Shown here piece after piece: positions 7,015 to 14,591 of a stretch of 20,859 bases of DNA. Within the stretch, counting starts at the first letter, position 1, and the number at the start of each line of letters is the position of its first letter. A model generated the notes under the pieces. That model saw only the letters and a list, made by a program, of their open reading frames with translations, did not search any database and was not told the DNA's origin. Source of the DNA: CS4-C045 sp964347545 (GTDB lineage Bacteria; Planctomycetota; Planctomycetia; Pirellulales; UBA7805); the NCBI GenBank assembly GCA_964347545.1, contig CAYFZZ010000326.1, positions 1 to 20,859 on the forward strand, in the 5' to 3' direction. The translations under genes were made by a program, and so were the position numbers.

Positions 7015-7771
7015 TGCCGGCCGGATGACGCTTCCGCAGTTCGATGCAGATCCCGCCCGCTCGCAACAGCTTGTGCATCCGGCTAAACCAGAGCTCTTGG
7101 GTGAGCGCCAAGCCCAGTTCGTCGCAGGTCTTCAAGATTTCCCGCCGATTGTAGGTGCGGCAGGCCCACAAACGGCTGGTCCACGCCCCCCCGAAGCTGT
7201 CTTCGGTGGTGAACAACAGCATCCGCGCATGAGGTTTCATCACCCGCACAATTTCCGCCAACCCCGTGCGGGCATCCGGCAGGTGCTCCAGAACGTAGCC
7301 ACAAGTCACACAGTCGAACGACTGGTTTGCGAAAGGGAGTCGAGCCAGATCGGCGGTGATCAAACCTGGGCGGCTGCTTTTCAGCCGGCCTCGAGCCCGC
7401 CGCAGCATGGCGTGGGAGATATCGATGCCGGTAATCCGCGCCTCCGGATCGGCATACTTCAGGAGGTGCCCCAGAATCTGGCCGGCCCCGCTGCCGACAT
7501 CCAGAATCTGGCGGGCGCCAGCCAGATCAAAGCGGCGCTTGCGCAACAGCCGATCCCCCAGGTGGAGGTGCCCCGAGAGCTGGCTGAACCGGGCCAGCAT
7601 CGCCCCCCGCGCGCCACCGTAGACCTTGCGGACCTCCTCCCGATACTGGTCGTAGCTCAACCGGTGAATCAGATCCCGTTCCACGATCCGATTCACGACC
7701 TTTCGCCGACGAGACTTGCGGCGCGAAGTTTTCTGCTGCCGATGGTGCCGCCGTTGCGTCCTGGTGATCAT
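6962..7771 (-). CDS. Class I SAM-dependent methyltransferase
   Basis: From the ATG at 7771 the product is 269 residues. The first 35 or so are very basic (many Arg, Lys, Gln, His). The Rossmann methyltransferase core follows: motif I ILDVGSGAGQIL (89-100), GIDIS with the ribose-binding acidic residue (115-119), ADLARLPF (140-147), and the post-motif FDCVTCGYVLEHLPD typical of Methyltransf_11 proteins. The acceptor substrate is unknown. An in-frame GTG at 7834 would add 21 residues; neither start has a strong ribosome binding site, and the ATG gives the more compact gene. It is the last gene of the minus-strand cluster, 87 bp after the vWA gene. Its 3' end overlaps the convergent phosphoesterase gene by 53 bp. 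The basic N-terminus might bind nucleic acid or anionic lipid, which is inference. Confidence 0.85.
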   Translation of the reverse strand: MITRTQRRHHRQQKTSRRKSRRRKVVNRIVERDLIHRLSYDQYREEVRKVYGGARGAMLARFSQLSGHLHLGDRLLRKRRFDLAGARQILDVGSGAGQILGHLLKYADPEARITGIDISHAMLRRARGRLKSSRPGLITADLARLPFANQSFDCVTCGYVLEHLPDARTGLAEIVRVMKPHARMLLFTTEDSFGGAWTSRLWACRTYNRREILKTCDELGLALTQELWFSRMHKLLRAGGICIELRKRHPAGTSCETASAVPVRVDSAV

Positions 7772-7858
7772 GGCTGTGCTGGTTGACTTCCCGTCTTCAG
7801 CGGAAGAAGGAACCGGCGGCCGGCGGCCAGCCACCCACGACGGGGCAGCAACCGGACT

Positions 7859-9877
7859 TCACAGGTAGACCCGACGATTATAGATATACCACTCTACCCC
7901 CAAAACGCCTAGCCCCAGAAGGGCCAGCCATTTCCAGATTTCGTGGCGGGCCCGCTGCCACTCCGGCCGGGAAGCCACCCGGACCGGTACATTCCCGATC
8001 CGCACCGCGCGTCCCGGCACCGGCCTGATATCGCTCTCGCCCGGGTCAAACAGGTTCACCGCAAACCGATAGCGGTGCTGACCGTGCTGAAACTGGTACA
8101 CGCCCAGTTGATGCGTCTGGGAAAAGAGGTAGCGATTTTGCTGGTTGCGGCGGACCGTGACCGGCACACCGTCCGGGCAGGTGACTTCCAGCTGGTCCGG
8201 CCCGTCGGGAAGGTGCAGGTCCACCGGATGACCAGGGACGACGTTGGTCCAGCCCAGGCTCTGGGCCGCTCGGCCAAGGTACGTGATCAGCTCCTGGACA
8301 AACACGGGAAAACTACGGCGGCGGGGCCAGTTGGTATTGTAGTACGCTTGGCCGTCATCGTCGGTCCCCTCGAACTCGAAACCCAAGACGGCGTCTTCAA
8401 ACCCCTCGCGGGGGGCCACCGCGAAGATAGCGCCCTGGTGCGATTCGATCAGCACCGTGCCTCCGGCGGGCGGTTCAAGCTGCCGCGCCTCGAGGATGTC
8501 GACGTTGCCCAGGTCTAGCAATTGGACCAGCGGGTGGGCGCGTTCGGTGTCGATAATCCGCGGCAGGTCGATCGTTGGACCCCACTCCCACTGCCCCCCC
8601 ACCGGCAGCCGGCCGACGAGAAAGGTGTTGCAGCGGGGCATTTCGGCCGGCTGGCAACGATCGTAGATGATCAGGTCGTAATAACCAGCGCGGGCCTGCA
8701 CCTGGTAATCTTCGGTCTCCAGCAGCGAAGGCGTGGCAAACCGGACCTCAGCCAGTTCCGCCGCCTTGCTGGTCGATAGAGCCCGAACCAGGGCGGCATT
8801 GCCCGGCGAGACACACAAAATTCGGCTCTGCTGCGGCGGATTGACCACGGCCCAGGCCTCGTTGTCCAGCGGCAGGGGATCGTCGTGGTCCAGAGCCAGC
8901 CGCAACACGCCCGTTTCCACGTCGTCCAGTGTGAAGATGACTTGGGTAAAATTCTGGCCACGCCGTTCCGGATGCTCGCCCGGAATCCGCGCTTCCTGCA
9001 CGTCGATTAAGGTACCGTCGAGGAACAATTCCAGCCTGGCGGTGACGAGGTCCGGCCCGTAATTTTCCAGTCGAGCCAGGACTTGGATTCGGTCGGCGCG
9101 GTGGGGATGCCGCCGCGTGGCCAGATTCACAATCCCCACGTTCACCGCCTCGGGGGCCCCGATCAGCTCCAGCTGCGGATCCAGATTTCCCAACGAGAAA
9201 TCGACCACTCCCGGCAGCTTAAAGTCGCTCAACACAAACATCGTCGCCGGCAATGGGTCGGCCGCGGCCTCATCCTGGTCTTCCACGTTCCCTGTGCGCC
9301 CCGGATTGGCCAGCCCGGCGGCCAGCCGCAGGGCACCGCCCAGCGACGTGCGGCGGTTGGTCGGCTGCAGCCCCGCCACCGCCTCTTGCAAGGCGCGGTG
9401 GTTGGTCGTGAACTCATGCACCACTTCCGCCGTGTCGGAAAAGCTGATGATCATGGCCGCATCGCCGGTCTGCATGGCGTCGATCAGCTGGGCTGCCCGC
9501 TGCCGGACGGCCTCCAGCCGGGTCCCGCCGGGCGACCCGTCTGGCAGGTCCCGGGCCTGCATGCTGGCCGAATTATCGACGACCAGCAGAAAGCGGTTCC
9601 CCACCAGGCTGCTCCCCCGCCAGCTGGGATTGAGCAGCGCCAGGCAGATCAGCAGCAGGCACAGCAGCTGTAACCACAACAGCAGGTTCTGCCGCAAACG
9701 CTGCCAGAGACTGTTGACGTGCAGGTCTTCCATCGATTTCCGCCAGAGATAGGTGCTGGGCACCTCCAACGGCTGGCGTTTCAGTTTCAAAAAATAGAGG
9801 GCCACGATCGCCACCGGCACGCTGGCCAGCAGCAGCCACTGCCATCCGGAAAGCATGTTGGTCCATGCAGGAAACAT
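7859..9877 (-). CDS. BatA-like membrane protein with vWA domain
   Basis: This 672-residue protein opens with the BatA-type N-terminal double-membrane domain: TM about 10-30, the linker with LKRQPLEVPSTYLWRKS, and TM about 66-83. A von Willebrand A domain follows, with the metal-site sequence DNSAS at 101-105 and a later strand-Asp unit (MFVLSDFKLPG). The long middle and C-terminal part has beta-rich segments, and a last membrane helix (about 650-667) precedes the basic NRRVYL tail. Family members sit in the cytoplasmic membrane and are encoded with DUF58 proteins and usually MoxR ATPases; several are linked to envelope stress or aerotolerance. Its ATG overlaps the stop of the DUF58 gene by one base (ATGA at 9877), a sign of translational coupling. 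No MoxR gene is present in the window. Confidence 0.9.
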   Translation of the reverse strand: MFPAWTNMLSGWQWLLLASVPVAIVALYFLKLKRQPLEVPSTYLWRKSMEDLHVNSLWQRLRQNLLLWLQLLCLLLICLALLNPSWRGSSLVGNRFLLVVDNSASMQARDLPDGSPGGTRLEAVRQRAAQLIDAMQTGDAAMIISFSDTAEVVHEFTTNHRALQEAVAGLQPTNRRTSLGGALRLAAGLANPGRTGNVEDQDEAAADPLPATMFVLSDFKLPGVVDFSLGNLDPQLELIGAPEAVNVGIVNLATRRHPHRADRIQVLARLENYGPDLVTARLELFLDGTLIDVQEARIPGEHPERRGQNFTQVIFTLDDVETGVLRLALDHDDPLPLDNEAWAVVNPPQQSRILCVSPGNAALVRALSTSKAAELAEVRFATPSLLETEDYQVQARAGYYDLIIYDRCQPAEMPRCNTFLVGRLPVGGQWEWGPTIDLPRIIDTERAHPLVQLLDLGNVDILEARQLEPPAGGTVLIESHQGAIFAVAPREGFEDAVLGFEFEGTDDDGQAYYNTNWPRRRSFPVFVQELITYLGRAAQSLGWTNVVPGHPVDLHLPDGPDQLEVTCPDGVPVTVRRNQQNRYLFSQTHQLGVYQFQHGQHRYRFAVNLFDPGESDIRPVPGRAVRIGNVPVRVASRPEWQRARHEIWKWLALLGLGVLGVEWYIYNRRVYL

Positions 9878-10767
9878 CAGCGCACCAGCCCCTGCCGCCG
9901 GAGGTATTGGACCACGATCTTTTCGATCGCCACTTCATTTTCCACCAGCACATACGCGATCCCGCGCCGCGTACAGAACTCGCGGGCCGCCTGCAGGAAG
10001 GCGTTCAGCGTCTGGCGGTAACGAGCCAGGAGGGGGGCGCTGGCCGTGATTTCGGCCACATCGGCGTCTTCACAGTCGACCAGCCGCAGATCTCCCTGAA
10101 TCCCCGGATCGAACTCCTCGCGCGACAGGACGTGCAGGACGTAGATGTCCATGCGTTGAGCCAGCAGGTAGCGGAGCGCCGATTCGTAGCCCGCCTTGTC
10201 CATCAAGTCGCTGATCAACACCACCATCCCCTGGCCGCTGTTCCGCAGACAAAAGTTCCGCACCCCCGTTTCCAGATTCACCGTCTCCCGGGGCTCGATG
10301 CCCTCCAGGTATTCCAGCATCCGCCACAAACTGCGGCGGCCCCGGAGGACCGGGCCGGGACGATGCGCGGTCTGGCCCAGGGTTTCGATCCGCACGCGGT
10401 CGGCGCGAGCCAGCCCGACGAAACCGAGCGCCGCCGCCAGCTGCTTGGCCACCTCCAACTTGCTGGGCTGGCCAAACCCCATCGATCCACTGGCGTCCAG
10501 CAAGGCGTAAAAGTGCAGATCTTCTTCTTCCAGAAACAGTTTCAGAAACAGCTTGTCCAGCCTGGCGTAGGTGTTCCAGTCGACAAACCGAATGTCGTCG
10601 CCGGGGACGTAGTTGCGAAAATCCGCAAACTCCACGCTCTGCCCCCGCCGCGGGCTGCGCCGTTCCCCCTTCATCCGGCCCCGCTGGATCTTGCGGCTGA
10701 CCAGCTCCAAACGCTCCAGCTGGCTCAGCAACTCGGGGCTCAACAAACTCGTGCCGCCTGTCGCCAT
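9877..10767 (-). CDS. DUF58 domain protein with vWA fold
   Basis: This 296-residue soluble protein shows the DUF58 signature FADFRNYVPGDDIRFVDWN (48-65). It also has a metal-site motif DASGS at 91-95 inside LLDASGSM, and a second conserved strand with LISDLMD. Length fits the short DUF58 group lacking N-terminal membrane helices. Such proteins are thought to work with MoxR-type AAA ATPases and BatA-like membrane partners in protein-complex assembly at the envelope. Here the BatA-like gene overlaps its stop by one base and rlmN ends 8 bp upstream, so all are probably on one transcript. The start ATG at 10767 gives the family-like beginning MATGGTSLLSPELLSQLERL. Confidence 0.92.
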   Translation of the reverse strand: MATGGTSLLSPELLSQLERLELVSRKIQRGRMKGERRSPRRGQSVEFADFRNYVPGDDIRFVDWNTYARLDKLFLKLFLEEEDLHFYALLDASGSMGFGQPSKLEVAKQLAAALGFVGLARADRVRIETLGQTAHRPGPVLRGRRSLWRMLEYLEGIEPRETVNLETGVRNFCLRNSGQGMVVLISDLMDKAGYESALRYLLAQRMDIYVLHVLSREEFDPGIQGDLRLVDCEDADVAEITASAPLLARYRQTLNAFLQAAREFCTRRGIAYVLVENEVAIEKIVVQYLRRQGLVR

Positions 10768-10775
10768 AAACTACC

Positions 10776-11816
10776 TCACACGGCTACGGCCTGCGGCCCG
10801 CGGATCCGCCGCAGCTGGCCACAGGCCGCGTCGATCCGGGATCCCTTCCGGTGGCGGACTTTCACATTGACCCCCGCCCGCTGCAGGATGTGGGTAAAGC
10901 GTTGACGAGCGGTCGAGGAGGGGGTGCGGTAGGCCAGCCCCGCCACGGGATTGTACGGGATCAGGTTCAAAAGGGCGGGCCGCCCCCGCAGCCAGCCGGC
11001 CAGCCGCCGCGCATCCTCAGGGCGGTCGTTCACCCCGGCCAACAAGACATACTCAAACGTCAGCCGCCGCCCCGACCGAGCAAAATATTCGTCGGCAGCC
11101 GCCATGATCGGGGCCAGCCCGATCTGCCGGTTGACCGGCACCAACTGGTCCCGCAAGGTGTCGTCCGCCGCGTGCAGGGAAACCGCCAGGTTGTAGCGGC
11201 ATCGGGCCGCGGCCAGTTTTCGGATCGCCGCCGGCAGGCCCACCGTCGAGATGGTGATCCGCCGAGCGCTGAGGCCCAGCCCCTCGGCGCTCTCCGCCAC
11301 CGCCAGCGCCGGCAAGACCTGGTTCAAGTTGGCCAGCGGCTCCCCCATCCCCATCATCACCAGATGACTGATCCGCTGCTCGGCCGGCAGCAACCGCATC
11401 AGCCGCAACATCTGTTCCACCATCTCGCCAGCCGTCAGGTTGCGGACCACCCCGTCCAGACCGCTGGCACAGAACACGCACCCCATCCCGCATCCCACCT
11501 GGGAGCTGACGCAGATCGTGCGCCGCTGGCCGTCCCGCAACAAAACGCACTCGATCCGCTGGCCGTCGGACAACTCCAGCAACAGTTTCTCGGTCCCGTC
11601 CTCCCCTCCCGCATGAGCCACCACGCGGGTCGTCCAGATCTGGAAATCGGCCTCCAACTGCTGGCGGACTTCCGCCGGCAGATCCGTCATCTGGGCGAAC
11701 GTCTCCCGGCGCGACTGGAACAGCCAGCGGCGAATCTGGCGGCCGCGATAGGCGGGCAAACCGTGTTGCTGCAGCCAGTCGAGCGTCGGAATCTGCGGGG
11801 CGTCAAGCAAATGCAT
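10776..11816 (-). CDS. rlmN: 23S rRNA (adenine(2503)-C(2))-methyltransferase RlmN
   Basis: This is a radical-SAM enzyme that methylates C2 of A2503 in 23S rRNA, and of A37 in some tRNAs in E. coli. At 346 residues it has the family length. The 4Fe-4S ligands are C109, C113 and C116 in VGCGMGCVFC. The catalytic pair is C102 (ICVSSQVGC) and C332 (RIDAACGQL). Spacing of C102 to the cluster matches C118 to C125/C129/C132 of the E. coli enzyme. Other family motifs are GMGEPLANLNQVLPA, RRITISTVGLP, NLAVSLHAADD, EYVLLAGVND and NLIPYNPV. The ATG at 11816 lies 24 bp after the lipid-kinase stop, and the DUF58 gene follows 8 bp after its own stop. The upstream bases hold only a weak purine stretch (TAGGA) as ribosome binding site. 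Confidence 0.97.
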   Translation of the reverse strand: MHLLDAPQIPTLDWLQQHGLPAYRGRQIRRWLFQSRRETFAQMTDLPAEVRQQLEADFQIWTTRVVAHAGGEDGTEKLLLELSDGQRIECVLLRDGQRRTICVSSQVGCGMGCVFCASGLDGVVRNLTAGEMVEQMLRLMRLLPAEQRISHLVMMGMGEPLANLNQVLPALAVAESAEGLGLSARRITISTVGLPAAIRKLAAARCRYNLAVSLHAADDTLRDQLVPVNRQIGLAPIMAAADEYFARSGRRLTFEYVLLAGVNDRPEDARRLAGWLRGRPALLNLIPYNPVAGLAYRTPSSTARQRFTHILQRAGVNVKVRHRKGSRIDAACGQLRRIRGPQAVAV

Positions 11817-11840
11817 GTCCTACTGAACCTAACAGAAATC

Positions 11841-12791
11841 TTACTCGCCCGGTACTGCCGCCGCCCCCGCTGCCCCACCGGCCGGCATCAACAACGACAG
11901 CCGCTGCGGGACCACGTCCAAGGCCAGCGGCAACCAGCCGGTAAAGTCGCCGTCCAGTTCGTAAGGCACCGGCCGGTCCGCCTCGACCGTCACCCGCCTC
12001 CCCGCCCCGGTCACACAACCGGCCAGCCGCGTGTGCCGCTGCAAATAAAGATGGCTGGTGTACCACACGGCGTGCCCGAAAGATCCGTGGCGAAACGTGC
12101 AGATATCCAGCTGGCCGTCACCCGGATCGGCGTGGGGAACGAACCGCATCCCGAAACCGTATTGGGGAAGGTTGAAGGTAAAGCACCAGCAGGCTTGCCA
12201 GCGCCGCGTCTGGCCAGCGGTTTCCAGGGTGATCTGCATCAAGGGATACTCGTAGTCGGCCAGGGCCTGCAGAATCGGCACCAGGTAGCTGGCGTGCCGA
12301 ATGTTCCCCACCCGCCGCTCGCTCAGCCGCCGAGCGACCTCGGCGTCGAAGCCGGCCGTGGCCATCAGCAGGAACAGCCGCCCGTTGGCCCGTCCCGCGT
12401 CCAGCCGGACCACCCGTCCCTGCTGGATCAGGGCCGCCAGCGCGGACAATTTGCGGCGATGGCCGACGTACTTGGCCAACAGGTTTTCCGTCCCCAGCGG
12501 CAACATCGCCAGGGGAATACCCGCCTCCAGATGGTTCAACAACTGGTGCAGCGTGCCATCCCCTCCGGCGCCCACGACGACCCGCAAACGACCCTCGGCC
12601 TGCAACCTTTCGGCTCGCTGCCGCAACCCCTCCAGCTGCTGGTGAACCTCTACCCTCAGCCCGGCCGCGACCAGCATCTCCTGCAACCGCCCGATCCGCC
12701 GCCGCCTGCGCCGCGCACCGCTGCCCGCCAGCGGGTTCACGCAAATCAACACATGGTCCGCCCGCGGCAAAAGATACTCGGCTGCACTCAC
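11841..12791 (-). CDS. Diacylglycerol-kinase-like lipid kinase
   Basis: This 316-residue protein belongs to the DAGK catalytic family (DgkB/YegS/sphingosine-kinase type). It begins with VLICVNPLAGSG (14-25), a phosphate-binding strand-loop. The ATP-binding VVVGAGGDGTLHQLLNHL (GGDGT 76-80) follows, then AMLPLGTENLLAKY (98-108) with GTEN in place of the more usual GTGN, then ATAGFDAEVA and the C-terminal beta sandwich with a YELDGDFTGW-like product-side motif. It should phosphorylate a lipid hydroxyl group such as diacylglycerol at the membrane face; the exact lipid is not readable. The start is GTG at 12791. The 24-bp gap after the kinase gene holds an extended -10 box and no Shine-Dalgarno site. 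The C-terminus is Ala/Gly-rich. Confidence 0.9.
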   Translation of the reverse strand: MSAAEYLLPRADHVLICVNPLAGSGARRRRRRIGRLQEMLVAAGLRVEVHQQLEGLRQRAERLQAEGRLRVVVGAGGDGTLHQLLNHLEAGIPLAMLPLGTENLLAKYVGHRRKLSALAALIQQGRVVRLDAGRANGRLFLLMATAGFDAEVARRLSERRVGNIRHASYLVPILQALADYEYPLMQITLETAGQTRRWQACWCFTFNLPQYGFGMRFVPHADPGDGQLDICTFRHGSFGHAVWYTSHLYLQRHTRLAGCVTGAGRRVTVEADRPVPYELDGDFTGWLPLALDVVPQRLSLLMPAGGAAGAAAVPGE

Positions 12792-12798
12792 TGCGCTT

Positions 12799-12807
12799 AC
12801 TATGCCA
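12799..12807 (-). promoter_or_regulatory. Extended -10 box before the lipid-kinase gene
   Basis: Minus strand TGG-CATAGT: CATAGT is 4/6 to TATAAT and is preceded by the TGn extension. It ends 7 nt before the GTG at 12791 and fits inside the 24-bp gap between the kinase stop and this start. This suggests a leaderless internal promoter. Confidence 0.35.
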
Positions 12808-12815
12808 CGTTCGGC

Positions 12816-13799
12816 TTACAAGGCCACGTTGCGCAAGACCACCACGGCACCAATCGCACCGACGACCAATAACAAGAAGCCCAGCAAGACCGACCAGGAA
12901 ACCTGTCGGGCTTCCGGACAGGAGTTGGCCATCCCCCTGCCGGAAACAGGCCACAACTCCTCGCCCCCCGCCCCCTCCCCCCCACTCACGGTCTCCAGCA
13001 GATCCTGGAGGAAGCCTTGCACGTAACGCGCGTTGAAGGGACGCTGCTGGGGATCCTTGGCCAACAGCCGCACGATCAGCTGTTCCAATTCGGGGGGACA
13101 ATCGACTGCCAGCTGGCGGGCTCGCGGCGGCTGAGCGTGCAGGTGCTGGTCGAAGATCACGGCGAAATTGTCCCCCCGATACGGCTGCTGCCCCGTGACC
13201 ATCTCGTACAGCAGGCACCCCAGCGCGTAGAGGTCGGTCTTGTCCGAGACCAGCCGCCCGCCGCGGATCTGTTCCGGAGCCATGTAGGCGTACGTGCCGA
13301 CCGTCATCCCCGAGTCGGTCAGGTCGATCGAGCCGGTGTCGCGAGCGATCCCGAAGTCACCCAACTTCAGCTGGCCCCCCGCGCTGAGAAACAAATTTCC
13401 TGGCTTCAGGTCGCGGTGGATGATGTGGTGGTTGTGGGCGTGCTGAAGAGCGGAAGCGACCTGTCTGGCGTAGCGGCACGCTTTGGGCCAGGACAGCCGG
13501 CCTCGCGCCTCCAGTTCGTCCTTCAACGTGCCGAAGTCGACCAGCTCCATGGCATAGTACAACTGGCCTTTGTGCGTCCCTCCCCCGTAGTACCGCACGA
13601 TGTGCGGGTGGTCCAGCTTTTGCAAAACCTCCATTTCGCGGCGGAAACGACGGAGGATGTTTTCGTCCTGGGAGACCTGCGGCAACAGGATCTTGACCGC
13701 CACCGGCTGGCCCGTCTTGCGGTGGCGACCGCGAACCACGGTCCCCACCGTCCCCAATCCGATGGCCCGCCCCAGCTTATACTCCCCGATTCGCGCCAT
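12816..13799 (-). CDS. Ser/Thr protein kinase with C-terminal membrane anchor
   Basis: This 327-residue protein is a complete Hanks-type kinase. The Gly loop is GLGTVG (14-19), with Lys in VAVK (K36) and the helix-C Glu at E55. The catalytic loop is HRDLKPGN (128-135), with DFG (148-150), the activation-segment Thr/Ser-rich part, and APE (174-176). After the kinase fold (to about 270) comes a short linker and one membrane helix (about 300-322) with only a few residues beyond it. There is no PASTA or other extracytoplasmic sensor domain. Substrates are unknown. It is the first gene of the minus-strand cluster. The ATG at 13799 lies 8 nt after an extended -10 box without a ribosome binding site, so a leaderless message is likely. 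Confidence 0.95.
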   Translation of the reverse strand: MARIGEYKLGRAIGLGTVGTVVRGRHRKTGQPVAVKILLPQVSQDENILRRFRREMEVLQKLDHPHIVRYYGGGTHKGQLYYAMELVDFGTLKDELEARGRLSWPKACRYARQVASALQHAHNHHIIHRDLKPGNLFLSAGGQLKLGDFGIARDTGSIDLTDSGMTVGTYAYMAPEQIRGGRLVSDKTDLYALGCLLYEMVTGQQPYRGDNFAVIFDQHLHAQPPRARQLAVDCPPELEQLIVRLLAKDPQQRPFNARYVQGFLQDLLETVSGGEGAGGEELWPVSGRGMANSCPEARQVSWSVLLGFLLLVVGAIGAVVVLRNVAL

Positions 13800-13807
13800 A
13801 GCGGACC

Positions 13808-13816
13808 ATTATGCCA
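13808..13816 (-). promoter_or_regulatory. Extended -10 box before the Ser/Thr kinase gene
   Basis: Minus strand TGG-CATAAT (5/6 to TATAAT plus TGn extension) ends 8 nt before the ATG at 13799. It is the likely main promoter of the six-gene cluster. No recognisable Shine-Dalgarno sequence fits between it and the start. Confidence 0.5.
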
Positions 13817-13999
13817 CAAATCGGCTCGACCCGTCCGCCCCGACCACCGCCCCGCCAACGGCCCCGCCAACCGGGCCGCCAGATGGGCCGCGCCGGCAAA
13901 GGCCCCCGGACAAAGGGGGTGCGCTTCACCGGCGTTCGCCCGCAGGGCCCCCCCCAAGGGCGGCTTCCCTCCCCCCCGGTGCTCGCCCCCGGCCGTCGA
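13817..13999. other. Divergent intergenic spacer, GC-rich
   Basis: This non-coding spacer separates the kinase and pgpA promoters. It contains a direct repeat CCCCGCCAAC (13850-13859 and 13863-13872, period 13) and runs of C. I see no gene or known RNA. Confidence 0.5.
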
Positions 14000-14028
14000 T
14001 TGCAGCCCAGCAGGCGGCACGGTATGGT
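14000..14028 (+). promoter_or_regulatory. Promoter of pgpA
   Basis: TTGCAG (14000-14005, 3/6 to TTGACA) is followed by a 17-bp spacer and TATGGT (14023-14028, 4/6 to TATAAT). The -10 box ends 8 nt before the ATG at 14037, again with no ribosome binding site, compatible with a leaderless mRNA. Confidence 0.45.
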
Positions 14029-14036
14029 AAGCGGCC

Positions 14037-14582
14037 ATGGCTGAAGATCGGGACAGCCCGCCGGGCGAGAGGCGGCCGTGGGACCTGGTGCGGCTGGTCG
14101 CCACCGGCGCTGGCTTCGGCCACGCACCGCTGGCCCCAGGAACCGTGGGTGCCCTGTGGGGCCTGCCGCTGACCTGGGCCCTGGTCCAACTGGCCGGGCT
14201 GACCGGGAGCGGCGTCGGCGGCCTGCTGGTCCAGCTGGCCGGGATCGCCGCGCTGTGCGGGGTGGGAATTCCGATCTGCAGCCTCGCCGCGCGAAGGATG
14301 GGTGGCCAGAAGGACCCCTCGGCCATCGTGTGGGACGAAATCGCCAGCATGCCCATCTGTTTTCTGCTGGTCCGGTGGGAAAATTACCAGGGCTGGGCCC
14401 TGGCCGGCGTGGTCGGGCTCGGTTTTCTGCTGCACCGGATCTTCGATATCAGCAAGCCTCCCCCCTGCCGCCTGGTGGAACGGTGGCCCGAGGGCCTGGG
14501 CATCATGGCCGACGACTGCTTTGCCGCGGCCTACGCCTGCCTGGCTCTGCACGGCTGCCTCTGGGCGCCCCGCCTGCTATGA
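14037..14582 (+). CDS. pgpA: Phosphatidylglycerophosphatase A
   Basis: This 181-residue membrane enzyme removes the phosphate of phosphatidylglycerol phosphate to make phosphatidylglycerol. It carries the family blocks: ATGAGFGHAPLAPGTVGALW (22-41), IVWDEIASMPICF near residue 100, and FDISKPPPCRLVERWPEG followed by GIMADDCFAAAYA. The acidic residues in WDE and MADD are the expected metal ligands. Several hydrophobic segments (about 43-58, 62-82, 103-115 and 117-135) give the family's small polytopic topology. Length is slightly above that of the E. coli protein. A short charged N-terminus follows the ATG at 14037. folD begins 9 bp after its stop but appears to have its own -10 box. The product sits in the same lipid-metabolic area as the divergent lipid kinase. 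Confidence 0.93.
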   Translation: MAEDRDSPPGERRPWDLVRLVATGAGFGHAPLAPGTVGALWGLPLTWALVQLAGLTGSGVGGLLVQLAGIAALCGVGIPICSLAARRMGGQKDPSAIVWDEIASMPICFLLVRWENYQGWALAGVVGLGFLLHRIFDISKPPPCRLVERWPEGLGIMADDCFAAAYACLALHGCLWAPRLL

Positions 14583-14583
14583 T
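14575..14583 (+). promoter_or_regulatory. Extended -10 box before folD
   Basis: TGC-TATGAT (5/6 to TATAAT plus TGn) overlaps the end of pgpA and ends 8 nt before the ATG at 14592. It supports 14592 as a leaderless start; the weaker -35 candidate is CTGCCT at 14555-14560. Confidence 0.4.
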
Positions 14584-14591
14584 AACCAATC

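Noticed and set aside
10851..12872. 673-codon plus-strand open frame across rlmN and the lipid kinase
   Set aside because: It spans two well-identified minus-strand genes and their gap, and is Pro/Arg/Gln-rich without any motif.
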